A DNA stretch of 64,000 nt, taken from positions 1,178,001 to 1,242,000 of the forward strand of contig OZ239148.1 in NCBI GenBank assembly GCA_965194655.1, read 5' to 3'. Every line of letters begins with the position of its first letter. The stretch's first letter is position 1. Under the pieces are notes generated by a model that saw only the letters and a program-made list of their open reading frames with translations, did not search any database and was not told the DNA's origin. The DNA is from Hahnella lacustris (GTDB taxonomy: Bacteria > Pseudomonadota > Gammaproteobacteria > Burkholderiales > Burkholderiaceae_A). A program made the translations under genes and the position numbers. Below are positions 1-8,443 of the stretch, one piece after another.

Positions 1-1037
1 GCAGCAGCCTCATCCTTCGGAACCGCTGCAAGCGCCTTTTCCGCCGCAGCCACTTCTGGTGCTGGCGCACCAGCAGCCATGAGGTCCGCAACCTTTTTCT
101 CGGCAGCGGCCTTGTCCGCAGCCAGGGCAGCCGGGATATTCTTCAACTTCTCATCCAGTGCTGCCGCTCGGGCCTTGTAGACCTCGATGACCTCAAGCTC
201 TTTGGGGTCCTTAATCAACTCAGCCTCACGAGCAGTCACCTTCTCGAGTTGGTAGCCATACACGAGCTGGGGAACAGGAACTCCAGTCTGCTTCACGGCC
301 AACCACACCACTGGGATCATGTAAGCAATGATCAGAATGATGTACTGAGCAACCTGAGTCCAGGTCACCGCTCGCATGCCACCCAAGAACGAGCAGACCA
401 GAATACCGCCTAGACCCAGGAAGATGCCCAACTCAAAGGGCACGCCAGTGAGACGAGTCGTGATCAGGCCAACGCCGTAGATCTGAGCCACCACGTAGGT
501 GAAGGAGCATAGGATGGCAGCCAAGATCCCGAGCAGGCGAACCAAGTTGCCGTCATAGCGGGCGCCGAGGAAGTCAGGAATGGTGAACTGACCAAACTTG
601 CGCAGGTATGGCGCCAAAAAGAGCGCAACCAGGCAGTAGCCGCCGGTCCAGCCCATGATGAAGGCCAAGCCACCGTAACCTGTCAGGTACAGGGTACCCG
701 CCATACCGATGAACGAAGCGGCCGACATCCAGTCCGCACCCGTGGCCATGCCGTTGTACACCGCGGGAACCCGCCGACCTGCCACGTAGTACTCTGAGGC
801 GTCATTGGTGCGGCTCATCACCCCGATACCGGCGTACAAGAGTACGGTCGCAGCCAAGAACAGATAGCCGATCCAAGCCCGGGTGAGGCCCATCTGCTCC
901 GCGATCGCCAAGATGATGACGAACACGGCAAAGCCTCCCGTGTACCAGGCGTAGACCTTGTTGAGTTGTTTCTTAAATGCGCTGTTAGAGCCCGCGGAAA
1001 ACACGCCGCCGGCGCCATCTGTAGGTAATCCAGCCAT
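1..1037 (-). CDS. Sodium:solute symporter, VC_2705-like (3'-truncated by window edge)
   Basis: This is the large subunit of a sodium-coupled organic-acid symporter in the inner membrane, of the SSS family close to acetate permeases. The first 345 residues are visible. After a short hydrophilic start come membrane segments at about 34-50, 55-72, 103-120, 125-145, 165-192, 203-222 and 230-248, with family-typical stretches such as 'ASEYYVAGRRVP' near 80-91 and 'GADWMSAASFIG' near 100-111. From about residue 263 to the window edge lies a hydrophilic Ala/Lys/Glu-rich insert that looks like a coiled coil, between membrane segments; I believe this insert is typical of the betaproteobacterial subgroup. 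The gene starts 2 bases after the small DUF4212 subunit, the standard pairing for this family. The substrate is not deducible; acetate or another short carboxylate is the usual guess. Confidence 0.85.
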   Translation of the reverse strand, partial: MAGLPTDGAGGVFSAGSNSAFKKQLNKVYAWYTGGFAVFVIILAIAEQMGLTRAWIGYLFLAATVLLYAGIGVMSRTNDASEYYVAGRRVPAVYNGMATGADWMSAASFIGMAGTLYLTGYGGLAFIMGWTGGYCLVALFLAPYLRKFGQFTIPDFLGARYDGNLVRLLGILAAILCSFTYVVAQIYGVGLITTRLTGVPFELGIFLGLGGILVCSFLGGMRAVTWTQVAQYIILIIAYMIPVVWLAVKQTGVPVPQLVYGYQLEKVTAREAELIKDPKELEVIEVYKARAAALDEKLKNIPAALAADKAAAEKKVADLMAAGAPAPEVAAAEKALAAVPKDEAA

Positions 1038-1039
1038 GT

Positions 1040-1303
1040 TTATGCCTCCTCTTCTTCTGCGCAACCGTGTTCCTGGTCGAGCTTGTTCATGTAGTGGGCG
1101 TAGTAAGCAATGATCGCCACATAGACCGCCAGTGCGCCCTGAGCGCCAACCCAAAAACTAAAGGGCCAGCCAAAGAAGTTAAAACTCAGTGCCCTCGCGT
1201 TATAGCCAACCACAAAGGTAACAACGAACCAGATGGCCAGCAAAAGAACGGTGATGCGCAGGTTCTTTTGCCAGTACTGACGATGCGATTCAGTTAACTG
1301 CAT
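1040..1303 (-). CDS. DUF4212 small subunit of sodium:solute symporter
   Basis: An 87-residue membrane protein with two hydrophobic segments (about 17-37 and 50-70) and an acidic tail ending in a run of Glu. The N-terminal 'HRQYWQKNLRI' followed by 'WFVVTF' is the hallmark of the DUF4212 family, whose members sit directly upstream of VC_2705-type symporters and are thought to be an accessory subunit. A purine-rich Shine-Dalgarno (AGAGGAGAGGG on the coding strand) precedes the ATG. The symporter gene begins 2 bases downstream, so the two are almost certainly co-translated. The 92-base gap upstream to the TPR gene holds no gene. Confidence 0.85.
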   Translation of the reverse strand: MQLTESHRQYWQKNLRITVLLLAIWFVVTFVVGYNARALSFNFFGWPFSFWVGAQGALAVYVAIIAYYAHYMNKLDQEHGCAEEEEA

Positions 1304-1395
1304 ATTGCCCTCTCCTCTTTGTAATGGTCCGGATAAACCCGGTTCAAACGCGACCCTACGACTTTCGCCGCATTACAGCCGAATCGCTCCCCTGC

Positions 1396-1968
1396 TTACG
1401 AGGCTTTGAGCCCAGTTTCCCGCTCGAGTTGAGCAGCGAACTTGGGTTCAAATCCCTTCAAATGCTGAATGATCTTCAGCGCTTCGTCGGGCTCATGCCT
1501 GTCTATGTGCACCCGGGCCAACTGGTACCAGGCATAAGGGCTCATAGGCTGTAATTTGGTGTTGCGCTTGAGACAGTCGACCGCTTCGTCCAGTCGACCA
1601 AGCTGAATAAGAACCAGGCCCAGGCCATACCAGGCCCGATCCAGGGTGTCGCTGATGGCCAGCGCGTTGCGAAAACTAGTCTCGGCACCCTCCAGATCCT
1701 TACGCTCCTCCTGAAGGAAAGCCAAGTTGAACCACATGGCCGCAGTAGCGCCTGGTTGGGCCAATGCCCTCTTGTACAAGCGGATGGCCGCTGCCGGGTC
1801 TCCCAGCTCCGCCTTCAAGTGGGCTAGGCTGCTGAGCCCGTAGATGTCATTGGGATATTCCTCGACCATTTCGGCAAAGGCATCGGCCGCGCGCGCGCGC
1901 AGGCCAAGCAGCAGGCAGGCAATCGCACGCCACTTGTGAACTGACCATCGAAAATCGAAACGACTCAT
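1396..1968 (-). CDS. TPR-repeat protein
   Basis: A protein of 190 residues made largely of tetratricopeptide repeats. At least four helical-pair units can be read, for example 'AAIRLYKRALAQPG', 'GAETSFRNALAISD' and 'EAVDCLKRNTKLQP', so it is probably a cytoplasmic protein-interaction scaffold. I place the start at the ATG at 1968 because it forms an ATGA overlap with the stop of the upstream membrane-protein gene. The upstream in-frame ATG (1998) would overlap that gene by more than 30 bases. It sits between the symporter pair and the exonuclease/DUF294 pair, all in the same direction. The partner is unknown. Confidence 0.75.
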   Translation of the reverse strand: MSRFDFRWSVHKWRAIACLLLGLRARAADAFAEMVEEYPNDIYGLSSLAHLKAELGDPAAAIRLYKRALAQPGATAAMWFNLAFLQEERKDLEGAETSFRNALAISDTLDRAWYGLGLVLIQLGRLDEAVDCLKRNTKLQPMSPYAWYQLARVHIDRHEPDEALKIIQHLKGFEPKFAAQLERETGLKAS

Positions 1969-2273
1969 CGACACCCCACCATGTCCACTGATACGCAATG
2001 CTCAATCTTGGCTAACGTCACTGCGATGTATAGCACAGCCACGATGCAGAAGGCCACTATTGAGTGATGTTGCGGAGCAACCTTGGCGGGAGATATTTTG
2101 ACCGCAATCCAGACCCAAGGCCGGTTGAGAACTACAAAGAGCTGGTAGAAGAGGTTGGTGAATCGCTTGGCTCCCGCCAAAACGAATAGGAGGCCCTGTC
2201 CCGTCAATGACAATCCCCCGATATACAGCACCAGTTGAGCGATATTGAGCGCCTCAAGCACCGGATGTCTCAC
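1965..2273 (-). CDS. Small integral membrane protein of unknown function
   Basis: A 102-residue protein with about three hydrophobic segments (about 13-32, 41-58 and 71-89) and no motif that I recognise. The start is a GTG, so its position is less certain than for the neighbours. Its stop overlaps the ATG of the TPR gene by 4 bases (ATGA), which points to translational coupling and perhaps a joint role, for instance the TPR protein docking to this membrane protein. It could be an accessory part of the symporter module upstream and downstream of it, but this is inference from position only. Confidence 0.6.
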   Translation of the reverse strand: MRHPVLEALNIAQLVLYIGGLSLTGQGLLFVLAGAKRFTNLFYQLFVVLNRPWVWIAVKISPAKVAPQHHSIVAFCIVAVLYIAVTLAKIEHCVSVDMVGCR

Positions 2274-2312
2274 CTATTGTTTTTGTATTTGCAGTTCAGT
2301 GTATTACAAGTA

Positions 2313-2969
2313 TCAGTCTAGGCCAACCAACCATCTAGACCTGGCCGAGAGCTTATGAAGGGCATAGACATCGCGCTTCTCACGACCCAAGGCTCCCCAA
2401 ATCCGCAGCAACAACTCAGCCGTGGCAAATGAGTCGGCGGCCGCTTGATGACGAACCGCACACTCAATGCCGAAGTGACCCATCCACTGATCCAGGGATC
2501 GAGCTTTTACCGCAGGGAAAGCCGCCTTCGATAGCGGCGCGAGATCGAGCCACAGGTTGTCAAGCTTTGTCCCCAGGTATCGCTTGGCCCAGCGCTGAAT
2601 CATGGCTTCATCAAATGGGGCATGAAATGCAAAGAGCGGTGAGCGCCCGATCCAGTCCTGAAAATCACGCATCACCACTGCTGGGTCTTGCCCGTTTCTT
2701 TGGGCCTCTACTCCGATGCCGTGTACCAAAATGTTTGGCTTGGAGGATGTCGTGTGCGGCCGAAGAACCGCCTCAAAACTATCCCTGGTCTGGATGACAG
2801 GGCGAGCTCCTCTCCCCTCAGTGCAGACTGCCACGGCTGCAATCGCCAACAACTGATCGCGATGAGGGTCCAATCCACTGGTCTCTACATCAACGACGAT
2901 CCAGCGCCTGGAATCCGCTGGCTCAGGCGGCGTAAAGGCCTGCCAGAGCCAATCCCATTTAACGGGCAT
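2313..2969 (-). CDS. DEDDh 3'-5' exonuclease (DNA polymerase III epsilon-like)
   Basis: A 218-residue stand-alone exonuclease of the DnaQ fold. Exo I is 'VVDVETSGLD', giving the metal-binding Asp27 and Glu29. Exo II is 'FHAPFDEAMI' near residue 115-124. Exo III is near 'HQAAADSFATAELL', carrying the His and final Asp. It lacks the polymerase-binding tail and is shorter than the replicative epsilon subunit, so it is more likely a separate nuclease. Its start overlaps the end of the cNMP/CBS/DUF294 gene by 11 bases. This pair is recurrently found beside VC_2705-type symporters in proteobacteria (established context as I recall it). The real nucleic-acid or nucleotide substrate is unknown. Confidence 0.82.
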   Translation of the reverse strand: MPVKWDWLWQAFTPPEPADSRRWIVVDVETSGLDPHRDQLLAIAAVAVCTEGRGARPVIQTRDSFEAVLRPHTTSSKPNILVHGIGVEAQRNGQDPAVVMRDFQDWIGRSPLFAFHAPFDEAMIQRWAKRYLGTKLDNLWLDLAPLSKAAFPAVKARSLDQWMGHFGIECAVRHQAAADSFATAELLLRIWGALGREKRDVYALHKLSARSRWLVGLD

Positions 2970-4887
2970 AGTCCAGCTCCAACCGTTGCTGTAATTGACG
3001 GATGGTCTTGAGAGACTCTTTCAAAATGCTCCGATCAATGTCGTTGAGCGAGGCGAGTTCTATCAGATTCGGATTGTCAGCAACAGCAGTCTTCTGGATC
3101 TGAATGTTCAGCCTTAAGGTTTGCATAAAGTCAAAAGCGGTTACCCAGGACTCATACTCACGAGCGGCCAGCCCCAGAGCCTGCCCCACCTGCTCCAACC
3201 GGACCCGCGTGTTGGTTGCCACAATGCCCTTGGAGAGGGCAAAAATACGAGCAACGTCCACCACCAGGGCAGTCGCCCCCATTTTCAGGTCCAGACACTC
3301 GCGTCCATCGACCTTGACGGTCTCCACGCCACCGTGCCAATTCAAAGGCACTTGGCTTCGACTCGAGTTGTCGGCCAGTTGCTTGATGAATCGGGGGGTC
3401 GCCATGGACCGGGTCCGGACGAACTCACGCATAGCGTCTGTCAGGGAGGCATTGCCCGCCAAAACCCGGAAGTCAAAGAAAATACTGGAACGCAAAAGGT
3501 TCTCCGGACTGCCGTGCTCGATCCAATGGGCAAACTTGGCCATCCATTCGCTCTCCGAGAGGCAAAGCTCTGGGTTGCTGGCCATGATGTGGCCTTTACA
3601 AAACGGAAATCCACAGGCATCCAGACCAGCATTGACATCCTGAGCAAAAGTCAACAGCGACTCCCGAGCCTCCGGCCTGAGTCCATCTCGAAAGACGAGG
3701 GCGTTGTCCTGATCAGTCGAGATGGTCTGCTCGCCCCGCCCCTCTGAACCAAGTGCAATCCATGCAAAGTCAGTGAGATTGAGCCTGTGTTTGTCCGAGA
3801 AGAGCAGAACCAATCGTTCACAGATCAAGTCGTTTAAGTGACTGATCAAGGCGGTCAACTGCCTCGACTGCACGCCCTGCCCCAGCAAAGTCTGGGCGAA
3901 CTGCCGGACCTCACCAGCGGACAACTGGAGCGATAGAACATCGGGCGCGCTGCGGATCGAGGCACTGACAGACTTTAATGAAAGACGCTGGGCGGAGAAG
4001 AGATCCCTCTCCGAGACGACGTTGACGACCTGATCCCCCTCGAGCACAGGCACGTGACGAATGCCGTAGCGAGACATCATCAGGGCGGCTTCTTGGGCAG
4101 TGTCATGGGCCTGGAGGTACTTGACCTGAGGGGACATCACATCATCAATCCGTGATTCCAAATCAAGACCCGCCAGAGCCACTCGACTCACCACGTCGTC
4201 TCGAGTCAGAATGCCAGCCAGCCTTCCCCGTTCATCCAAGACCAGAACAGAGCCAACCCTTGTTTGATGCATCTTCAAAAGAGCGTCCCGCAGGGGTTGC
4301 CCCGTCTGAATGCTGACCGCCTGCTTGCGGGGTAACGCTCCCAAGGGGGTCTCGAGCGACAAGGCTGTAAAGACTTCTGAGGCGTAAGTCCGTTGAACCA
4401 ACTTGCGAGACATTTCCAAAAACCTCAGGATTCGCTGGCTCACAAAGGCGGCAAAGGGCGGAGAAATCTCGGACAGCCTGAGCGCATCGGCTCGACTGAT
4501 GGCCATACAAAAACAGTCCCCAAAGGCCGAGTAGACCGAGGTCACGGTCCGACCCGCCATCACTGCACTCACTGGAAAAAACTCTCCTGTGTCGATCCGT
4601 CTCGCCTCAGCAAACTCGTCTGCGATTCCACGTCGCCCAACGACAGAGCCCTGTCTTACAAAAAACAAAGTCTGGGCTGGCCCAGAGCTGGGCTGCACAA
4701 TGACTTCGTCCGGCTCAAAGTAATGTTCAACCGAGCACTCAATAAAGCTGTCTACGTGTGCGGGGTCCATCTCCGCAAAAGGCATCACCTGCCGGAGTTG
4801 CCTTTGAAGGTTCACCACCAGACTCTTTGAGGGTGTTGAGTTCTGAACGACTTCGCGCATGGTGCATGACTCTCCTGTGGCACTCAT
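2959..4887 (-). CDS. Cyclic-nucleotide-binding / CBS-pair / DUF294 nucleotidyltransferase-like protein
   Basis: A 642-residue signalling protein. In order it has a Crp-like cyclic-nucleotide-binding domain (about 30-140), two CBS domains (about 175-300, with 'VGSVLVLDERGRLAGILT' and 'YGIRHVPVLEGDQVVNVVS'), a DUF294 GlnD-like nucleotidyltransferase core with 'GSEGRGEQ' and 'STDQDNAL' (about 378-395), and the DUF294 C-terminal helical domain. The Gly-Ser and Asp-x-Asp motifs of the transferase are intact, so nucleotidyl transfer to a partner is plausible. CBS and cNMP domains would sense adenosine nucleotides. It overlaps the exonuclease gene. Start: the ATG at 4887 is used; an in-frame ATG at 4860 has the better AGGAG upstream and could be the true start. 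Confidence 0.82.
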   Translation of the reverse strand: MSATGESCTMREVVQNSTPSKSLVVNLQRQLRQVMPFAEMDPAHVDSFIECSVEHYFEPDEVIVQPSSGPAQTLFFVRQGSVVGRRGIADEFAEARRIDTGEFFPVSAVMAGRTVTSVYSAFGDCFCMAISRADALRLSEISPPFAAFVSQRILRFLEMSRKLVQRTYASEVFTALSLETPLGALPRKQAVSIQTGQPLRDALLKMHQTRVGSVLVLDERGRLAGILTRDDVVSRVALAGLDLESRIDDVMSPQVKYLQAHDTAQEAALMMSRYGIRHVPVLEGDQVVNVVSERDLFSAQRLSLKSVSASIRSAPDVLSLQLSAGEVRQFAQTLLGQGVQSRQLTALISHLNDLICERLVLLFSDKHRLNLTDFAWIALGSEGRGEQTISTDQDNALVFRDGLRPEARESLLTFAQDVNAGLDACGFPFCKGHIMASNPELCLSESEWMAKFAHWIEHGSPENLLRSSIFFDFRVLAGNASLTDAMREFVRTRSMATPRFIKQLADNSSRSQVPLNWHGGVETVKVDGRECLDLKMGATALVVDVARIFALSKGIVATNTRVRLEQVGQALGLAAREYESWVTAFDFMQTLRLNIQIQKTAVADNPNLIELASLNDIDRSILKESLKTIRQLQQRLELDYAR

Positions 4888-5026
4888 CTAGATGACCATC
4901 ATGCCAGCTCGACCCATACAAACCTTTGATTCAGGTCACAAGGCCCACCCATACAAGGGAAAAGGCGAGGAAGCCTGCCCAGTGACGCTCAACGATCCAA
5001 AGTAAAGCCGCGCAAAGGCAGCGAGA

Positions 5027-5503
5027 CTAAAGACCCACAGGCTTGAGGCCATCGCCCTCTGAGGCGGAGCCTCCCATGCGGGCGATGACATGGTCTAGAT
5101 GCCCCTCAAGCTGCAAAATGGAGGCCTGAGGCATTTCAGTCAGCGCATTCACCAGCACCCCGGCTTTAGGCTCTGGCACACGCGCGAGGAGCTCGCGGCC
5201 CTTGTCCGTGCAGGTCAGTTCAAAAGCGCGCGCGTCGTCCAGGTTTCTCTCTCGCACCACGTAGCCTTGGGCCACGAGGTGTCGAACAATGTTGCTCGCC
5301 GTGGACTGGTGCATGGCAAGGCGCTCGGTGAGCTCTCCTGGGCGAATGCCCTTGAACTCCTGTATCAGCGCCAGCGCCCACACGTGAGACCCTGACAAAC
5401 CCGTCACGCGCTCCACCCGGCGGTAGTGTTCTTTCACCGAACGAAAGATCACACGGAACTGCTTGAGCACCCGAACCGCGTTCTCAGAAACCTGCGTTGG
5501 CAC
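5027..5503 (-). CDS. MarR-family transcriptional regulator
   Basis: A 158-residue winged-helix DNA-binding protein. Helices and wing are visible in 'ELTERLAMHQSTASNIVRHLVAQGYV' (shown in parts: recognition helix 'HQSTASNIVRHL', wing 'RERNLDDARAFELTCTDKG'), the usual MarR layout. The start is a GTG at 5503 with GGGAG seven bases upstream. It is 40 bases downstream of, and in the same direction as, the TonB-dependent receptor, so it may be read from the same transcript. The downstream intergenic region (4888-5026) carries a repeated CCCATACAA at 4914-4922 and 4947-4955, which could be a binding site. Ligand and targets are unknown. Confidence 0.8.
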   Translation of the reverse strand: MPTQVSENAVRVLKQFRVIFRSVKEHYRRVERVTGLSGSHVWALALIQEFKGIRPGELTERLAMHQSTASNIVRHLVAQGYVVRERNLDDARAFELTCTDKGRELLARVPEPKAGVLVNALTEMPQASILQLEGHLDHVIARMGGSASEGDGLKPVGL

Positions 5504-5543
5504 CTTTCCACTCCCTAGGCAAGAAAGCGAAAGGCTAGCACTT

Positions 5544-7733
5544 TTACAGGGGGACAGAGAGATTGAGAGAGACGATTCGGCCCTGCCCTGGCGTCAGATA
5601 TGCATCACCCAGAAACTCAGAGGCATCGGCCCAATAGCGACGATCCAGCAGATTCTGGACAGCGATCTGAACCCGAAGATGACGACCCGTCCAGGCTGTC
5701 GGGAGGCTCATACCCGCATCCAGCCTGACATGCCCTGGGAGTCGAATGCCCTCTCCACGGTTGGCCCATCGTGGGGAAACGACGGTCGACGCAAGCTGAA
5801 GGCCAGGAGTGTCCTCTGTCTCGGTGCGACTCATCTGCAGGCGGGTGCGAAGACGAGGCAGATTAGAGACTTCGGTCCCATCGAGCCAGTTCAGGCCCGT
5901 CTCGGTGATGCGAGAGGTGATCCAACTGCCCGTCCATTCAAGCATCCAGGCAGATGTCAGCTCAGTCTGTAACACCCATTCGAAGCCTGTGCGCGACTCC
6001 CGACCTCGACGAACATAGGGCCCAGGCCAGGGCGCAAGTGAGCTCTCATCCAGTCGAAGGTCATAGGGCCGCTCGCTGTGAATAACGGTGAGTGACAGAC
6101 GATTTGCGCCTGCGCCACGCCATTTGAAGCCCAGCTCCAGCGCTTGCAGCACCCGAGGCGCAAGCAATTCGCCATCATTCGCGGCCGTGACCGGCACGCG
6201 CTGACCCGCTTCCAGATCTTCGCGCCAGCTGATGCTCCAGCGCTGATGGTCGCTCGGAGAAACGCTCAGCCCGATTGCCCCAAGCAGCCGGGACTCCGAC
6301 ACAGATGTCCAAGGTCTCGGTGTCCAGAATGCACTCTCATAGCCCTGCTTGAGCGTGACCGATCTCAGGGTGAGGCTGGGCTGCGGGAGCAGGCCGCCGC
6401 GACCTCGACCGGTCCAGGAGAGCCATGCAGAGCGCTGCTGCACCACCGAGCGGAAGGCATCCACAGAAGCCGCGGGAAGTGGCGCACCGGACCATTGTTC
6501 GGCGAATACATTTCCGGTGTCCACATACCCAGCGTCCGTTGGCTGCCAGCGATAGCTCGGCAGGTGCGTAGATCGACGCAAAGCAGCCAGGCCGGTGCTG
6601 GCTTGTCCTGGCCAGCCCAAGACTCTCAGAGGGCCATAGGCAATCGCTTGTGCGCCATTCACTGAACGACGTTCATTCAGGCTGGCATAGTCCCAGAGGG
6701 TGAAGTCCCCATTCGAACAGAAGAGATAGTAAGGATCGGTGCCATTTGAGCAGCCCCAGGGGAAGCTGCTCCGGTCGTCTGTTCGCACCTCATGACGCGA
6801 GAGTCCCCATTGCGTTCGCCAGCCTGCGGCAAGCTCCGGGAGAGGTCGAGAGAGTCGGATCTGCGCGAGGTCTGAGTGGAAGGTGGTGGGCTCAGACCAG
6901 ACTGAATATCCAAGCACCAGGTCTGGATTCAGTGGTGCAAGCGATTGTCCGCCCAAAAGCTGTGAGCCAGGCTGCGTGATCTGGGACTGCCTGCGATGTT
7001 GGAGGTCGCCCTCAAACTCCCATGCACCCAGGCTGCCATCTACGCTCAGCGAGGCACCCTGAGCATTGCCTCGAGCCGCCTGAGCCTCTGGCCGCAGTCG
7101 TGCATCCTCCAGGACGAGCCGAGCTGACGCCCCACCAGACAAGCGCCAACTGCCATCCAGGGCTACAGAGGTCCCGCCATGGTTCTGCGCCTGTACCTCC
7201 AGAACTCGGTCTGCCCCTGGTCGCAAGGTCACCAGGTTGATGAGCCCTCCCCCGGCGCCGGCACCCAGCCAAGCACCCACAGGCCCTCGTACGAACTCCA
7301 GGGTGTCGTAGGTGCGCATCCAGAACGGCATCTCACCGACGACGGGCAGTCCGTTCACCCGATAACCGAGCACGGGATCTACGGCAAATCCCCGCACCTG
7401 AAGACTCTCGTAGTAGCCCACGGGCGCATAGTTCAGCTCGACCGACGGATCCCGTTGCATCAGATCGACCATGCGCTGCGCACCGAGGGCCTTGCCCTCT
7501 CGAACGTTGATCACCGAGAGGCTGCTGGGCTGACGGAGCCAGTCAGACCCCGTGATGGGAGCGAGCAGGTCGGAGACGCGTGCGAGCCCCCTGCCCCGGT
7601 CTCCCACAATCTCCACCTCCTGCACGTCTCTTGCAACAGGCGTTGCGCCAACAGCCGACGACCATGCGACCAGCGCGCAACAGAGGCTGAATCTCATCAG
7701 CCTTTCGAGTGGAAGATCTGAAGCCATGGCCAT
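5544..7733 (-). CDS. TonB-dependent outer-membrane receptor, thiamine-regulated
   Basis: A 729-residue outer-membrane transporter. It has a hydrophobic export signal (about 10-30), a short TonB-box-like 'QEVEIVGDR' (about 38-46), a plug domain with 'QVRGF' and 'EFVRGPVGAWLGAGAGGG', and a C-terminal beta barrel that ends in Leu rather than the usual Phe or Trp. The start at 7733 is supported by GGAG seven bases upstream; an alternative ATG at 7697 lacks a good ribosome site. A TPP riboswitch lies 60 bases upstream on the same strand, and a PnuC-type permease and a kinase precede it. The cargo is therefore inferred to be thiamine or a thiamine phosphate, and expression should fall when TPP is abundant. 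Confidence 0.88.
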   Translation of the reverse strand: MAMASDLPLERLMRFSLCCALVAWSSAVGATPVARDVQEVEIVGDRGRGLARVSDLLAPITGSDWLRQPSSLSVINVREGKALGAQRMVDLMQRDPSVELNYAPVGYYESLQVRGFAVDPVLGYRVNGLPVVGEMPFWMRTYDTLEFVRGPVGAWLGAGAGGGLINLVTLRPGADRVLEVQAQNHGGTSVALDGSWRLSGGASARLVLEDARLRPEAQAARGNAQGASLSVDGSLGAWEFEGDLQHRRQSQITQPGSQLLGGQSLAPLNPDLVLGYSVWSEPTTFHSDLAQIRLSRPLPELAAGWRTQWGLSRHEVRTDDRSSFPWGCSNGTDPYYLFCSNGDFTLWDYASLNERRSVNGAQAIAYGPLRVLGWPGQASTGLAALRRSTHLPSYRWQPTDAGYVDTGNVFAEQWSGAPLPAASVDAFRSVVQQRSAWLSWTGRGRGGLLPQPSLTLRSVTLKQGYESAFWTPRPWTSVSESRLLGAIGLSVSPSDHQRWSISWREDLEAGQRVPVTAANDGELLAPRVLQALELGFKWRGAGANRLSLTVIHSERPYDLRLDESSLAPWPGPYVRRGRESRTGFEWVLQTELTSAWMLEWTGSWITSRITETGLNWLDGTEVSNLPRLRTRLQMSRTETEDTPGLQLASTVVSPRWANRGEGIRLPGHVRLDAGMSLPTAWTGRHLRVQIAVQNLLDRRYWADASEFLGDAYLTPGQGRIVSLNLSVPL

Positions 7734-7795
7734 GTGTGCTCTCCAATAAATGAGGGAGGCAGAGGCCGAGGGACAGAGTCAGAACGAACGGTCTC

Positions 7796-7895
7796 CGCTT
7801 CCCTGCGCAAGTCTTAACTCGATCAGGTTCAAAGGGTATGTCTCACCCGCCTCGTACAAGGACCGCAACTGCGGCTTTTCGGGACCCCTAGCGAC
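7796..7895 (-). promoter_or_regulatory. TPP (THI-box) riboswitch
   Basis: On the minus strand the conserved parts of a thiamine pyrophosphate aptamer are readable in order. These are the opening GGGGTCCCGA arm (7879-7888), GTGAGACATACCCTTTGAAC, then CCTGATC and a variant of the GGTAATACCAGCG arm reading AGTTAAGACTTGCGCAGGGAA. The 5' end overlaps the stop codon of the upstream kinase gene and the 3' end lies about 62 bases before the receptor start. I see no hairpin followed by a T-run. Instead, CTCC (7741-7744 as plus strand) and GGAG (7755-7758) flank the start region and could hide the ribosome-binding site, so control is probably at translation. Confidence 0.88.
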
Positions 7896-8439
7896 GTGCG
7901 AAGTTTAGTCGCTCAATGGCAGCAGAAGCAAGCAAGACCCGCTGCCGCCCAAGGCCATATACCTCTGCGACGAGCCCTTGAAAATCCACTCCAAGCGCAG
8001 CGCGCAGTGCAGCTTGTGCGCGAGCTCGATACTCTTCACCGTCCCTCTGGCCCGGATCTGGAATCCACGGAAGGTCATCGGAACAGACCAGCGTCAGGTC
8101 GTACCGACCCTGCCATTGCAGTGCCTGGTGAAGCAGACTGTTGTCGGAGAAATAAACCTGGCTGTAAACCGCCGTCATGAGCGGGCCAGAGTCCACCAAC
8201 ACCAGCCTGGCCTCTGATGAGCGGGCACGCTCAATGGCCCGGCGCTCTTGCTCACACTGAGTGTCAAAGAGTGCCTCTTGCTCGTGCTGATGGGGCGCAC
8301 GACCCATCCGCTCTACCCATGCACGAAGCGTTTCCTCAAAGGTCAGCCCAAGATGACGCTCAGCCAGGGCATGGCAGAGCTCGGTCTTGCCGGTACATTC
8401 GCCGCCCAACACGGAGACAAGCCATGGCCGCACCAACAT
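7888..8439 (-). CDS. NadR-like P-loop kinase, putative thiamine (or nicotinamide riboside) kinase
   Basis: A 183-residue ATPase with a clear Walker A 'GGECTGKTEL' near residues 12-21 and a likely Walker B-like 'LVLVDSGPL' near 80-88. It resembles the C-terminal ribosylnicotinamide-kinase domain of NadR (AAA_28 type), without the NMN adenylyltransferase domain. It begins 4 bases after the PnuC-type permease stop and ends on the TPP riboswitch. PnuC-type carriers work by facilitated diffusion followed by phosphorylation, so this enzyme is the natural trapping kinase. The riboswitch context argues for thiamine as the substrate rather than nicotinamide riboside; that is inference. No canonical thiamine pyrophosphokinase is in the window. 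Confidence 0.7.
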   Translation of the reverse strand: MLVRPWLVSVLGGECTGKTELCHALAERHLGLTFEETLRAWVERMGRAPHQHEQEALFDTQCEQERRAIERARSSEARLVLVDSGPLMTAVYSQVYFSDNSLLHQALQWQGRYDLTLVCSDDLPWIPDPGQRDGEEYRARAQAALRAALGVDFQGLVAEVYGLGRQRVLLASAAIERLNFARR

Positions 8440-8443
8440 CGAC

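Noticed and set aside
4927..4940. TTGATTCAGGTCAC upstream of the DUF294 gene considered as an FNR box
   Set aside because: The right half-site has two mismatches to ATCAA and there is no further support.
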